Of a stretch of DNA of 10,855 nt, positions 1 to 6,578 are shown in pieces. The translations under genes were made by a program, and so were the position numbers. This stretch comes from Campylobacteraceae bacterium (GTDB taxonomy: Bacteria > Campylobacterota > Campylobacteria > Campylobacterales > Sulfurovaceae), in NCBI GenBank assembly GCA_026982175.1, contig JALSHP010000333.1:1-10855 (forward strand). Direction: 5' to 3'. A model generated the notes under the pieces. The model did not search any database, was not told where the DNA came from, and saw only the letters and a program-made list of their open reading frames with translations. The number at the start of each line of letters is the position of its first letter. Within the stretch, counting starts at the first letter, position 1.

Positions 1-566
1 CGATACAAAAGGGGGTCACGCAGTTTCATGTTGGGTGAACTCATGTCAATTTTGGCTCTTAGTACGTGTTCGCCATCTTTAAACTCACCCTTTTTCATGC
101 GTTCAAAAAGCTCTAAATTCTCTTCTACTGAACGCTCTGCGTATTTGCTACGTTTTCCAGCCTCTGTAACCGTTCCACGAAGTTCACGCATCTCCTCTTC
201 ATTGATGCTATCGACATAAGCTTTGCCCATTTTGATGAGTTCAACAGCATACTCATAGAGTTTAGGAAAATAGTCAGAGGTGTAACGGACATTTTTATCC
301 CAATTAAACCCAAGCCATGTAACAGCATCTTTGAGTGCTTCAACATACTCTGTGTCTTCAGTCGTAGGGTTGGTGTCGTCCATTCTAAGGTTACAAGAGC
401 CGTTGTAGTCATTGGCAATTCCAAAGTTAATGCAGATGGATTTAGCGTGTCCAATGTGAGGAAAACCATTTGGTTCTGGGGGAAACCGTGTGTGTACGGC
501 TTGGTATTTTTCTGCTTTTAAATCCTCTTCAACGATGGTGCGTAAAAAATCTTTGTTTTTGCTCAT
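1..566 (-). CDS. glnS: glutaminyl-tRNA synthetase, N-terminal part (runs off window)
   Basis: Class I aminoacyl-tRNA synthetase of the cytoplasm that charges tRNA-Gln with glutamine using ATP. 188 codons from the ATG at 566 are visible; full-length enzymes have about 550 residues, so the catalytic core is cut and the KMSKS loop lies outside. The protein shows the class I HIGH signature in the GlnRS form (PEPNGFPHIGHAKS, HIGH at residues 37-40), followed by RMDDTNP at 61-67. The DDTNP form separates GlnRS from GluRS, which has EDTD-type sequence there. Similarity to E. coli GlnS as remembered runs along the whole visible stretch (VHTRFPPEPNG, RSVEENL, LRAKIDM). It lies 68 bases downstream of the yeiH-like gene on the same strand. 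Helicobacter and Campylobacter are known to lack GlnRS and use GatCAB transamidation, so its presence is notable. The identity is secure. Confidence 0.95.
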   Translation of the reverse strand, partial: MSKNKDFLRTIVEEDLKAEKYQAVHTRFPPEPNGFPHIGHAKSICINFGIANDYNGSCNLRMDDTNPTTEDTEYVEALKDAVTWLGFNWDKNVRYTSDYFPKLYEYAVELIKMGKAYVDSINEEEMRELRGTVTEAGKRSKYAERSVEENLELFERMKKGEFKDGEHVLRAKIDMSSPNMKLRDPLLY

Positions 567-575
567 GGTAAGTAA

Positions 576-604
576 CCCTTTTGTTATTTAAAAGGGGTAT
601 TTTA
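576..604 (-). promoter_or_regulatory. glnS leader: inverted repeat overlapping the Shine-Dalgarno, with weak -10
   Basis: On the minus strand CCCTTTT (596-590) pairs with AAAAGGG (582-576) around a 7-base loop, and the AAGGG of the second arm is the apparent ribosome binding site of glnS. No T-run follows, so it is not a standard terminator. A possible -10 (TAAAAT, 604-599) sits just upstream with no clear -35. If transcription starts further upstream, for example by read-through from the yeiH-like gene, the hairpin could mask the ribosome binding site. If it starts at this -10, only part of the hairpin is made. The arms are seen; the role is inferred. Confidence 0.35.
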
Positions 605-634
605 CCTTATTTGAGCTTATGTGGTCTCTATTGC

Positions 635-1699
635 TTAAAAAGCGTAACAGATAAATTTGGTAATCACAAATCCAGCAACCACAAGCCAAATGAACATGCT
701 TAAAGCTGTGTAAACTGGTGCTAAACCTAAGCCTTTAAATTTGGCAAAACGTGTGCCTATTCCAAGTGCTGTCATGGCGATGGTGAGTAAAAATGTATCT
801 ATCTCATTTATCCAATGCACAATGTTTTCTGGTACTAAGTTTAAAGAGTTAAATCCAGCAACCCCAATGAAATAAACTGCAAACCAAGGAATAACCAATT
901 TAACAGCCGAAGTCTCTCCTCCTGTCTTTTTGGCTTTGTATGAGAGGTAAACCCCTAAGACAATAAGCATTGGAGCAATCATAATAACACGGGTCATTTT
1001 AACAATAACAGCCGAGTTTGCCATCTCTTCAGAAGCACCAGGAATAGAAGCAGGAACAGCAACTACTTGGGCTACTTCATGGATAGTTCCCCCAACATAA
1101 ATACCAAACTCACGCCCTGTCATGTGCAGTAGACTGTCAGGATTTTCCATGAGGGTTGTGTAGAGTACAGGATACAAAAACATAGAGATTGTTCCAAAAA
1201 GAACCACCATAGAGACGGCAATGGCTGTTTTATGCTCTTCTGCTTTTACCACAGGTTCCGTTGCCAAGACAGCAGCCGCTCCACAAACAGAAGCACCAGC
1301 TGCTGTGAGCAGAGAAGTGTCTTCTTCCATTTTAAATACTTTTGTTCCAAGCCATGTTCCAAGTACAAAAGTAGAGCTTAGCATGATGAGAGAGACCAAA
1401 AAGCCCTCTAGTCCTACTTCGCCTATCTGTTGAAAAGTAATACGAAAACCATAAAAGACAATGGCAAAGCGTAAGATTTTTTTAGCCGAAAAAGTAATCC
1501 CACTTTCCCATGAAGTAGGCATTTTATGGTGCATGGTATTGGCAAAAACAATCCCAATAACAATACCCACAACAAGGGGTGAAATACCTAAATTTTTAAG
1601 AGCAGGTAAGCCTGAAAGAAAAGTAGCAATGGTCGCAATAAGTGCCACAAATGCAACGCCACTTAATGTACCATTACGTTTAGCTGGTGAAAACGGCAT
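635..1699 (-). CDS. YeiH family (UPF0324) membrane protein, putative sulfate/sulfite exporter
   Basis: A 354-residue inner-membrane protein with about ten hydrophobic segments, including residues 13-30, 40-54, 97-119, 130-147, 157-178, 230-253, 268-285 and 330-350. Family-type features are the ISPLVVGIVIGI stretch (39-50), the small-residue loop LLTAAGASVCGAAAVLATEP (130-149) followed by a charged EEHKT turn and a long hydrophobic helix, and GGTIHEVAQVVA (203-214). Length matches the family (about 350). Members are annotated as putative sulfate exporters, and one relative in taurine degradation has been proposed to export sulfite; the substrate is not settled. No LysR regulator, the frequent neighbour of yeiH, is in view. 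The start at 1699 is supported by AGGA a few bases upstream and a TATAAT box at 1731-1736. It follows the nuo genes on the same strand after a 145-base gap and seems to be its own transcription unit. A role in sulfur anion export is inference from the family. Confidence 0.85.
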   Translation of the reverse strand: MPFSPAKRNGTLSGVAFVALIATIATFLSGLPALKNLGISPLVVGIVIGIVFANTMHHKMPTSWESGITFSAKKILRFAIVFYGFRITFQQIGEVGLEGFLVSLIMLSSTFVLGTWLGTKVFKMEEDTSLLTAAGASVCGAAAVLATEPVVKAEEHKTAIAVSMVVLFGTISMFLYPVLYTTLMENPDSLLHMTGREFGIYVGGTIHEVAQVVAVPASIPGASEEMANSAVIVKMTRVIMIAPMLIVLGVYLSYKAKKTGGETSAVKLVIPWFAVYFIGVAGFNSLNLVPENIVHWINEIDTFLLTIAMTALGIGTRFAKFKGLGLAPVYTALSMFIWLVVAGFVITKFICYAF

Positions 1700-1730
1700 A
1701 AATATCCTTTGATAAATTTAATAATGCGGG

Positions 1731-1760
1731 ATTATACAGTTATCTGTAAAAAAAGAAAAA
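1731..1760 (-). promoter_or_regulatory. promoter of the yeiH-like gene with adjoining palindrome
   Basis: On the minus strand a perfect TATAAT (1736-1731) lies about 30 bases before the start codon. The upstream region is a T-rich tract rather than a consensus -35, as is usual for sigma-70 promoters of Campylobacterota. The palindrome TACAG-N4-CTGTA (1735-1748) abuts and overlaps the first base of the -10 and could be an operator. The -10 is clear; the operator is inference. Confidence 0.55.
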
Positions 1761-1844
1761 TAAATTGTTTTGATGAGATAAATGAGAAATAGTGTAGAGC
1801 GTAGATGATACGCGTAGTAATGAAAAGAAGAAAGATAAAGAAGC

Positions 1845-2243
1845 TTACGCCTCCTTATTCGCTTCCTCTTCAGCTTTTTTAGCCGCTTTTTCAGCTGCTA
1901 ATTTGGCTTTTTTGTCTGCCTTTTCTTTGGCAATACGCTCCTCTTCAAGGCGTTTTTCTTCCGCTTCTTTGGCAGCTTCTTCAGCAGCTTTTTTACGCTC
2001 TTCTTTCTGCTCATCGGAGAGTTTTTTAACCACTAAAGTCCAGTCAACTTCATTGAACTTAATGGAGTTCATTAGCTCATGACCTGTCTCTTTAATAAAG
2101 TCGGCAGATTTTTGAATGTGTGAGTAGTCGCCTATCTCAAACATGAAAATCCCTACTTCACCAATGTTTAAGCCACTCTCAATGAGTTCACCCATTCTAT
2201 CATAGAAGTCGTCGTGTAAATGTCTTAAGTCATATCTTCGCAT
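1845..2243 (-). CDS. epsilon-type Complex I 'E-like' subunit with Lys/Glu/Ala helical tail
   Basis: A 132-residue soluble protein sitting where nuoE would be. It begins MRRYDLRHLHDDFYDRM and has a globular part of about 75 residues that, from position and general character, matches the short protein replacing NuoE in Helicobacter and Campylobacter (HP1264/Cj1575c type). It lacks the four cysteines that bind the 2Fe-2S cluster in true NuoE. In those relatives the NADH-oxidising module is absent and another electron donor (flavodoxin or ferredoxin has been proposed) is used. Residues 76-132 are almost entirely K, E, A, R and D with AAKEAEEKR-like periodicity, predicting a long charged single helix or coiled coil; the short relatives are about 75 residues, so this tail is an addition. 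The start codon shares one base with the nuoD stop (TAATG), which implies translational coupling. No nuoF/G-like gene follows. Confidence 0.75.
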   Translation of the reverse strand: MRRYDLRHLHDDFYDRMGELIESGLNIGEVGIFMFEIGDYSHIQKSADFIKETGHELMNSIKFNEVDWTLVVKKLSDEQKEERKKAAEEAAKEAEEKRLEEERIAKEKADKKAKLAAEKAAKKAEEEANKEA

Positions 2244-3472
2244 TATCTATCTACCTCACCAAATACAATGTTCGTTGTTCCAATAATGGTAACAACATCC
2301 GCAATATAAACCCCAACCAACATCTGTTGAAGTAAACCTGTATGGAAGAACGACGGTGCTCTACATTTGAGTCTGTAAGCATATGGTTCACCCTCTGATT
2401 TGATGTAGAAACCAAGTTCACCTTTTGGTGACTCTGTTGGTACATACACTTCACCTTTTGGTGGTCTCATCCCTTGGGTTACAAGCACAAAGTGTTGCAT
2501 TAACGCATAATTTTGTGTCATAATCTCCTCTTTAGGAGCAGAAATGTACTGTGGTGCGTGAGCCATTAGTTGCGGCTCTGTCTCACCATACATTGGCATA
2601 AGTTGTCTAATGATTTTAATAGACTCTGTCATCTCTGCCATGTAAAGTCTATATCGTCCATAAGAGTCATTTAAATCAGAAACAGGAATATCAAAGTCAA
2701 GTTCACTGTAAAGTTCATATGGCTCTTCTTTTCTAATGTCATAAGCAATTCCAGACCCTCTTAACATTGGTCCTGAACATCCCCATGAGAGTGCATCTTC
2801 AGGGCTTAGTACTCCCACATTTTCAAGACGCATTTTCCAAATTCTATTCTCTTGTAAAAGAGCATTGTAAGTATGTTCTAGTTCATACTCTAAGTTGGCA
2901 CAAAATTTTTCCATGTTGGCTAACCAATCAGAAGGAATATCTAAAGGAACTCCCCCAATTCTTACCGCAGAGTGCGTAAGTCTAGCCCCACAATAGTCTT
3001 CCATTAAGTCCATTGCAAATTCACGTTCACGGAAAGCATAAAGGAACACAGACATTGCCCCAACATCAAGTGCATGGGTTGCAATAAAGAAGAGGTGAGA
3101 GATTAATCTGTTCAGTTCAAGCAACATCGTTCTAATTACTTTAGCACGTCGTGGCACTTCAATGCCAAGCAGTGTCTCAACGGACAAGGCATAAGCGTAG
3201 TTGTTAGACGTAGAAGCGATGTAGTCGAGTCTGTCCGTAGTAGGCAAGAACTCATTATAGGTCATGTTCTCAGCCATTTTTTCGATACCACGGTGAAGGT
3301 AACCAATGTCTGGATAAGCTTTGACGACTTGCTCACCATCAAGCTCTAAGACAAGTCTTAACTGACCATGAGCTGAGGGATGTTGAGGACCAAAGTTAAT
3401 GACCATGGTGTTGTCATCACGTTCAAAGTTTAAGTTCTCAAAAAATGGGGAGAGTTTATTGGGTTGTTGCAT
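2243..3472 (-). CDS. nuoD: NADH-quinone oxidoreductase subunit D
   Basis: The 49-kDa-type subunit of Complex I, in the peripheral arm at the quinone-binding site next to NuoB. At 409 residues it is the normal length for a separate NuoD, not a NuoCD fusion. It has the family signature GPQHPSAHGQLRL near residue 28, the PDIGYLHRGIEK segment, the RIGGVP motif and the conserved C-terminal ending FGEVDR. Related to the large subunit of NiFe hydrogenases but without the nickel-binding cysteine pairs. It lies nine bases after nuoC, with a purine-rich AGAAGAG before the ATG, and overlaps the next gene by one base. The frame is intact and there is nothing unusual in the sequence. Confidence 0.97.
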   Translation of the reverse strand: MQQPNKLSPFFENLNFERDDNTMVINFGPQHPSAHGQLRLVLELDGEQVVKAYPDIGYLHRGIEKMAENMTYNEFLPTTDRLDYIASTSNNYAYALSVETLLGIEVPRRAKVIRTMLLELNRLISHLFFIATHALDVGAMSVFLYAFREREFAMDLMEDYCGARLTHSAVRIGGVPLDIPSDWLANMEKFCANLEYELEHTYNALLQENRIWKMRLENVGVLSPEDALSWGCSGPMLRGSGIAYDIRKEEPYELYSELDFDIPVSDLNDSYGRYRLYMAEMTESIKIIRQLMPMYGETEPQLMAHAPQYISAPKEEIMTQNYALMQHFVLVTQGMRPPKGEVYVPTESPKGELGFYIKSEGEPYAYRLKCRAPSFFHTGLLQQMLVGVYIADVVTIIGTTNIVFGEVDR

Positions 3473-3481
3473 CTCTTCTAC

Positions 3482-4276
3482 CTACTTTCTTTCTTTTAAT
3501 TGCTTAGTGTCACCCTTGTTGTAATCAACAAGGAATGTTTTAGAGTATTCAATCTCTGTTTTGCTCTCATTTTCGGCATTGAGTTCAGCACCAAATGGTA
3601 CTTCATAACCAACGCGAGAGAAACGTTTAGAGTCATATCGTTCAATTTTGGCTTCATCTCTGTTCTCTGGACCAATTGCTTCACGTGCATCTTTTCCAAA
3701 GATTTTGTCTACTTCATACCAAGAGGCAAACTCATCTCCATGTAATGGGTAAGTTTTAAGAAGAGGATTCCCTTCCCAATCATCTGGCATCAAAATTCTT
3801 TTCATAAATGGATGGTTGTTTGAGACAATACCAAACATATCAAACATTTCACGCTCTGCAAAGTTTGCTGAATTGTAAAGAGGCACAACCGATTCAACGG
3901 CTAAACCTTGTTCTATTCTCATCACCAAACGCATACGTTTCGCCTCTTTAAGATTTAACATTTGGTAAAAGACTTCAAAGTTTCCATCTTTTGCCAAATA
4001 ATCTACTGCTGACATTTCAGAGAGCATGGCGTAACCACACTCCTCTTTTAAAACTTCTAAAGCTTTAAAGTTGTCAACATGATTAACCTCAACTACCATA
4101 CAGTTAAGCTCAATGCGTGAAGAGATTACTTCTACTTTAGCACTAAGTTTTTCCAGTTGTTCAGCATAAACAGCATCTGTTGAAACCTCTTCTCTTGGTG
4201 TTGTTGGAACAACATGAAATCTGTCGGTATAGTACGATTGTTTTTGAACATTCCCTTTTGGTACATACTTTCTCAT
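3482..4276 (-). CDS. nuoC: NADH-quinone oxidoreductase subunit C
   Basis: The 30-kDa-type subunit of the Complex I peripheral arm, which packs against NuoD. The 264-residue product carries the family signature at about 139-182: FAEREMFDMFGI, then HPFMKRILMPDDWEGNPLLK, then TYPLHGDE. The part before residue 50 and the roughly 80 residues after the signature, rich in charged residues, lie outside the conserved core and make this NuoC longer than many stand-alone versions (about 200 residues). Such extra ends are common in this subunit. Its ATG begins at the base directly after the nuoB stop codon, so the two are probably translationally coupled. Intact frame. Confidence 0.95.
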   Translation of the reverse strand: MRKYVPKGNVQKQSYYTDRFHVVPTTPREEVSTDAVYAEQLEKLSAKVEVISSRIELNCMVVEVNHVDNFKALEVLKEECGYAMLSEMSAVDYLAKDGNFEVFYQMLNLKEAKRMRLVMRIEQGLAVESVVPLYNSANFAEREMFDMFGIVSNNHPFMKRILMPDDWEGNPLLKTYPLHGDEFASWYEVDKIFGKDAREAIGPENRDEAKIERYDSKRFSRVGYEVPFGAELNAENESKTEIEYSKTFLVDYNKGDTKQLKERK

Positions 4277-4795
4277 CTATATTAACCTTAAGTTCTGTTT
4301 GGTGTTTTTGTTCATGTTTGCAGACTCTTTACGAATCTTCTTTTGAAGCATCATTAAAGCGTACTGTAATGTCTCTGGACGTGGTGCACACCCTGGTAGG
4401 TAAATGTCCACAGGAATAATTCTGTCAACCCCTTGTACCGTTGAGTAGGTGTTGAACATCCCACCTGTGTTAGCACATGAACCCATGGAGATAACCCATT
4501 TTGGTTCTGTCATTTGGTCGTAAAGCCTTCTAGCAAACTCAGCATGTTTTTTAGAGAGTGTTCCAGCCAAAATCATTACATCTGACTGTCGTGGAGAGGC
4601 TCTAAAAATAGTACCAAATCTATCGAAGTCATAACGGCTACCACCAGCAGCCATCATCTCAATCGCACAACATGCGAGTCCATAAGTTAACGGCCAAAGT
4701 GAGTTACTTCGCCCCCAGTTTACCAAATGATCAACCGAAGTCAATGCAATTGGAAGTCCTCCTGAAGAGGTGTAATTTACTTGATGCTGTGCCAT
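4277..4795 (-). CDS. nuoB: NADH-quinone oxidoreductase subunit B
   Basis: The PSST-type subunit that carries the terminal iron-sulfur cluster N2, which hands electrons to quinone at the NuoB/NuoD interface. The 172-residue product has the expected four ligand cysteines: the adjacent pair C42-C43 in GLACCAIEMM, C107 in SMGSCANTGGMF and C136 in YLPGCAPRPE. The core is highly conserved (SLWPLTYGLACC, ASPRQSDVMI). The last 20 or so residues form a basic, Asn/Lys-rich tail. The start overlaps the end of nuoA by 19 bases. Identity is certain. Confidence 0.97.
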   Translation of the reverse strand: MAQHQVNYTSSGGLPIALTSVDHLVNWGRSNSLWPLTYGLACCAIEMMAAGGSRYDFDRFGTIFRASPRQSDVMILAGTLSKKHAEFARRLYDQMTEPKWVISMGSCANTGGMFNTYSTVQGVDRIIPVDIYLPGCAPRPETLQYALMMLQKKIRKESANMNKNTKQNLRLI

Positions 4796-5166
4796 TCAAG
4801 TGCTCCTTTTTTCCATGCGTAAATAAATCCAATTGTTAAGAGGACAACAAACAGAACCATCTCTGTAAAGCCAAACCAACCCAATAGCCTAAAGTCAATC
4901 GCCCAAGGGAACATAAAGATAATCTCTACATCAAACAATATAAAAAGTAGTGCAATTAGATAGAACTGTGTTGAGATGGTGTTTGGTTGCTTCGTCACCT
5001 CTGGTCCACACTCATAAATTGTCAGCTTCAACTTCTCCGTGTCGAGCTTTGCTAGTCTTCTACTTACAAATCGTGCGGCAAGAAGTGTTGCATTAAATGC
5101 TACTACCGTTACGACAAATAAGAAGAAAATACCTAAATATGGATGTTCATTCATCACATGAGTCAT
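4777..5166 (-). CDS. nuoA: NADH-quinone oxidoreductase subunit A
   Basis: Small membrane subunit of Complex I near the junction of the membrane and peripheral arms. 129 residues with three hydrophobic helices (about 11-31, 66-88, 99-118). The loop after helix 1 has the conserved YECGPE motif (C53), and helix 2 contains the conserved acidic stretch FDVEIIFMFPWA (79-90). It is the first gene of the nuo run. Two ATGs are possible, residues 1 and 5; the first is preferred because AGGGG lies about five bases before it, while the second would be about 17 bases away. Its 3' end overlaps nuoB by 19 bases. Confidence 0.95.
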   Translation of the reverse strand: MTHVMNEHPYLGIFFLFVVTVVAFNATLLAARFVSRRLAKLDTEKLKLTIYECGPEVTKQPNTISTQFYLIALLFILFDVEIIFMFPWAIDFRLLGWFGFTEMVLFVVLLTIGFIYAWKKGALEWHSIK

Positions 5167-5235
5167 TAAAACCCCTTTTTACAAGTTCTTATTTTCCCTT
5201 ACAATTTTCCCAAAAAAGATTGAGAGGATTGAAAG

Positions 5236-5273
5236 ATTATTGTGCTTATATTATCGTAATATCGGTTAAATTG
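5236..5273 (-). promoter_or_regulatory. probable nuo operon promoter region with palindrome
   Basis: The nuo promoter should lie between the terminator at 5303-5330 and nuoA. The best -10 candidates on the minus strand are TATAAG (5250-5245) and AATAAT (5241-5236), both without a convincing -35. The palindrome ATATTA-TCG-TAATAT (5248-5262) overlaps the first candidate and may be an operator. The exact promoter is a guess. Confidence 0.3.
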
Positions 5274-5302
5274 ATTGACTATATGAATAGTAGGCAATTT
5301 AT

Positions 5303-5330
5303 AAAAAAGCTCTGTAACTAAGTGTTACAG
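5303..5330 (-). terminator. rho-independent terminator of the multiheme cytochrome gene
   Basis: Read on the minus strand, CTGTAAC and GTTACAG (5330-5324 and 5318-5312) form a perfect 7-bp stem with a 5-base loop. AGC and a run of six T (5308-5303) follow. It lies 30 bases after the stop of the cytochrome gene and before the nuo promoter region, separating the two units. The stem is rather AT-rich, so it may leak. Confidence 0.7.
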
Positions 5331-5359
5331 TCTCTCTTGCCTTAGAAGATTTAAAATAA

Positions 5360-6481
5360 CTACTCAATCACAAATGTTTTTTCACTTAAGACTCTAAACT
5401 TATTTGCCTCTTCATTTGCTTCAAGTCCAAATTTTTTGGCTGCTTTTTTCTTCATGAGAAGATGCCCAAATTTCACTTTTACCTTGTCACCTTTTTTAAG
5501 TGTAAAGGCATAAGCATACTCTTTTTTAGAGTTTGCGTCTATTCGGCTATCTTTAATAATCTTTGTTGCCAACCATGGTGGTGTTGGTTTGGCTGTTCCA
5601 TTTACCTCTGCCCCAATGACTTGAAACAGTTTTTCTGTTTTCATCTGCGTTACATTGCCATCTCGCTCTACACTAACCAAAAGTTTGGACATACGTAAAG
5701 GGTGCAGAGTTGATGCGTGTGTCACGTCATGTTTAACACTTACTTTAAATTGACTTTTCTCTTTACTTAAGTCTAAAGTGACATATTTTGAAAGCAACTT
5801 TAAATCTCCATGAATTCCAGGAAAACCATGAAATCTATGTTTTGTCCCTTTACTCATGATTGAAGATGCTCCCTCAACTTGTGGCATATGACAACTAATA
5901 CAGTTTTTCTCTGCATTCATATCTTTCGCCCCTGTCGCACAGACATTAAAGCCTTTTTTGTTTGCTTTATGGGTGTGACAGCCCATGCACAATTTAGCAT
6001 CTTTAAAAATCGCTTTCTTGGTCGTAATCTTATGAAATGGTGAAGTACCAGGCTTCTCTTTGTTAGAAAAGTAGCTAAGTGGCTCTTTGGAGATGATGTT
6101 CTTACTCATCGCTTTACCAGATTTTACCTCTTCAATACGGTGACAATAGGCACAAGCAACGGCTTCATTTTGCGTCTCATTTTTAGCATCAGGCGTAACA
6201 CCATTATGAGGCGTTAAGAGTTCAGAGAGATTATCTGCCGTAGGGGTGTGACACTTTGCACATCGGTACTTTTGTAGTTTATTTTTTTGAGGGTGTTTGT
6301 TGTAAACTGCCCCATGAAGCTTGTCTTTAAAGATAGTAGCATTCCCATGCTGTGACCCCATATACTCCTCATAAATCTTAGGGTGACACGAACTACACTT
6401 GGCATTTTTTTCAAAATGCATATTGGCAGCCGTTACAACACCTCCTATGAAGAGTAAACTTACTAATACTATTTTTTTCAT
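5360..6481 (-). CDS. periplasmic five-heme cytochrome c, cytochrome c554-like
   Basis: A 373-residue exported electron-transfer protein. Signal peptide at residues 1-18 or 19 (MKKIVLVSLLFIGGVVTA, with likely cleavage at the following Ala). The N-terminal half contains five CXXCH heme c sites: CSSCH 29, CAKCH 74, CAYCH 110, CMGCH 165 and CISCH 194. Extra histidines such as H45 in GSQHGN could be distal ligands, as in c554/hydroxylamine-oxidoreductase-type multihemes. Residues from about 220 to 373 have no heme motif, look beta-rich with alternating hydrophobics and many lysines, and may be a binding or docking domain. No membrane anchor is seen after the signal, and there is no NrfA-type CXXCK site. 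It has its own promoter and terminator upstream of nuo. Electron transfer is sure from the heme sites; donor, acceptor and any enzymatic role are unknown. Confidence 0.85.
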   Translation of the reverse strand: MKKIVLVSLLFIGGVVTAANMHFEKNAKCSSCHPKIYEEYMGSQHGNATIFKDKLHGAVYNKHPQKNKLQKYRCAKCHTPTADNLSELLTPHNGVTPDAKNETQNEAVACAYCHRIEEVKSGKAMSKNIISKEPLSYFSNKEKPGTSPFHKITTKKAIFKDAKLCMGCHTHKANKKGFNVCATGAKDMNAEKNCISCHMPQVEGASSIMSKGTKHRFHGFPGIHGDLKLLSKYVTLDLSKEKSQFKVSVKHDVTHASTLHPLRMSKLLVSVERDGNVTQMKTEKLFQVIGAEVNGTAKPTPPWLATKIIKDSRIDANSKKEYAYAFTLKKGDKVKVKFGHLLMKKKAAKKFGLEANEEANKFRVLSEKTFVIE

Positions 6482-6509
6482 ATCACTTTTCCTTTTTTAA
6501 TTGTTAAGA

Positions 6510-6547
6510 ATAATCACGATTATACTAAATATAACCTAATCTTAAAA
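6510..6547 (-). promoter_or_regulatory. promoter of the cytochrome gene with palindrome over the -10
   Basis: On the minus strand a perfect TATAAT (6524-6519) has a T-rich TTTTAA (6547-6542) at 17 bases in the -35 position. A purine-rich AAAAAAGGAAA precedes the ATG at 6481. The palindrome ATAATC-AC-GATTAT (6510-6523) covers most of the -10 and the expected transcription start, a typical place for a repressor. The promoter is well supported; the operator is inferred. Confidence 0.6.
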
Positions 6548-6578
6548 TTAATATAGTTTAAAGTTATTATAAAAATGA

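Noticed and set aside
125..469. Open frame on the minus strand of 114 codons.
   Set aside because: It is out of frame within glnS; the glnS frame is continuous from 566 to the window edge and matches GlnRS motifs.
1..566. Glutamyl-tRNA synthetase (or GluRS2) as identity of the left-edge gene.
   Set aside because: The RMDDTNP segment and PEPNGFPHIGHAKS form are GlnRS-type; GluRS has EDTD-type sequence at that place.
1221..1712. Two plus-strand open frames opposite the yeiH-like gene.
   Set aside because: They are antisense shadows of a conserved membrane protein, with no ribosome binding site or recognisable product.
1799..1813. GCGTA/TACGC hairpin as terminator of the nuo genes.
   Set aside because: Only a 5-bp stem and no T-run on the minus strand after it; not enough to call a terminator.
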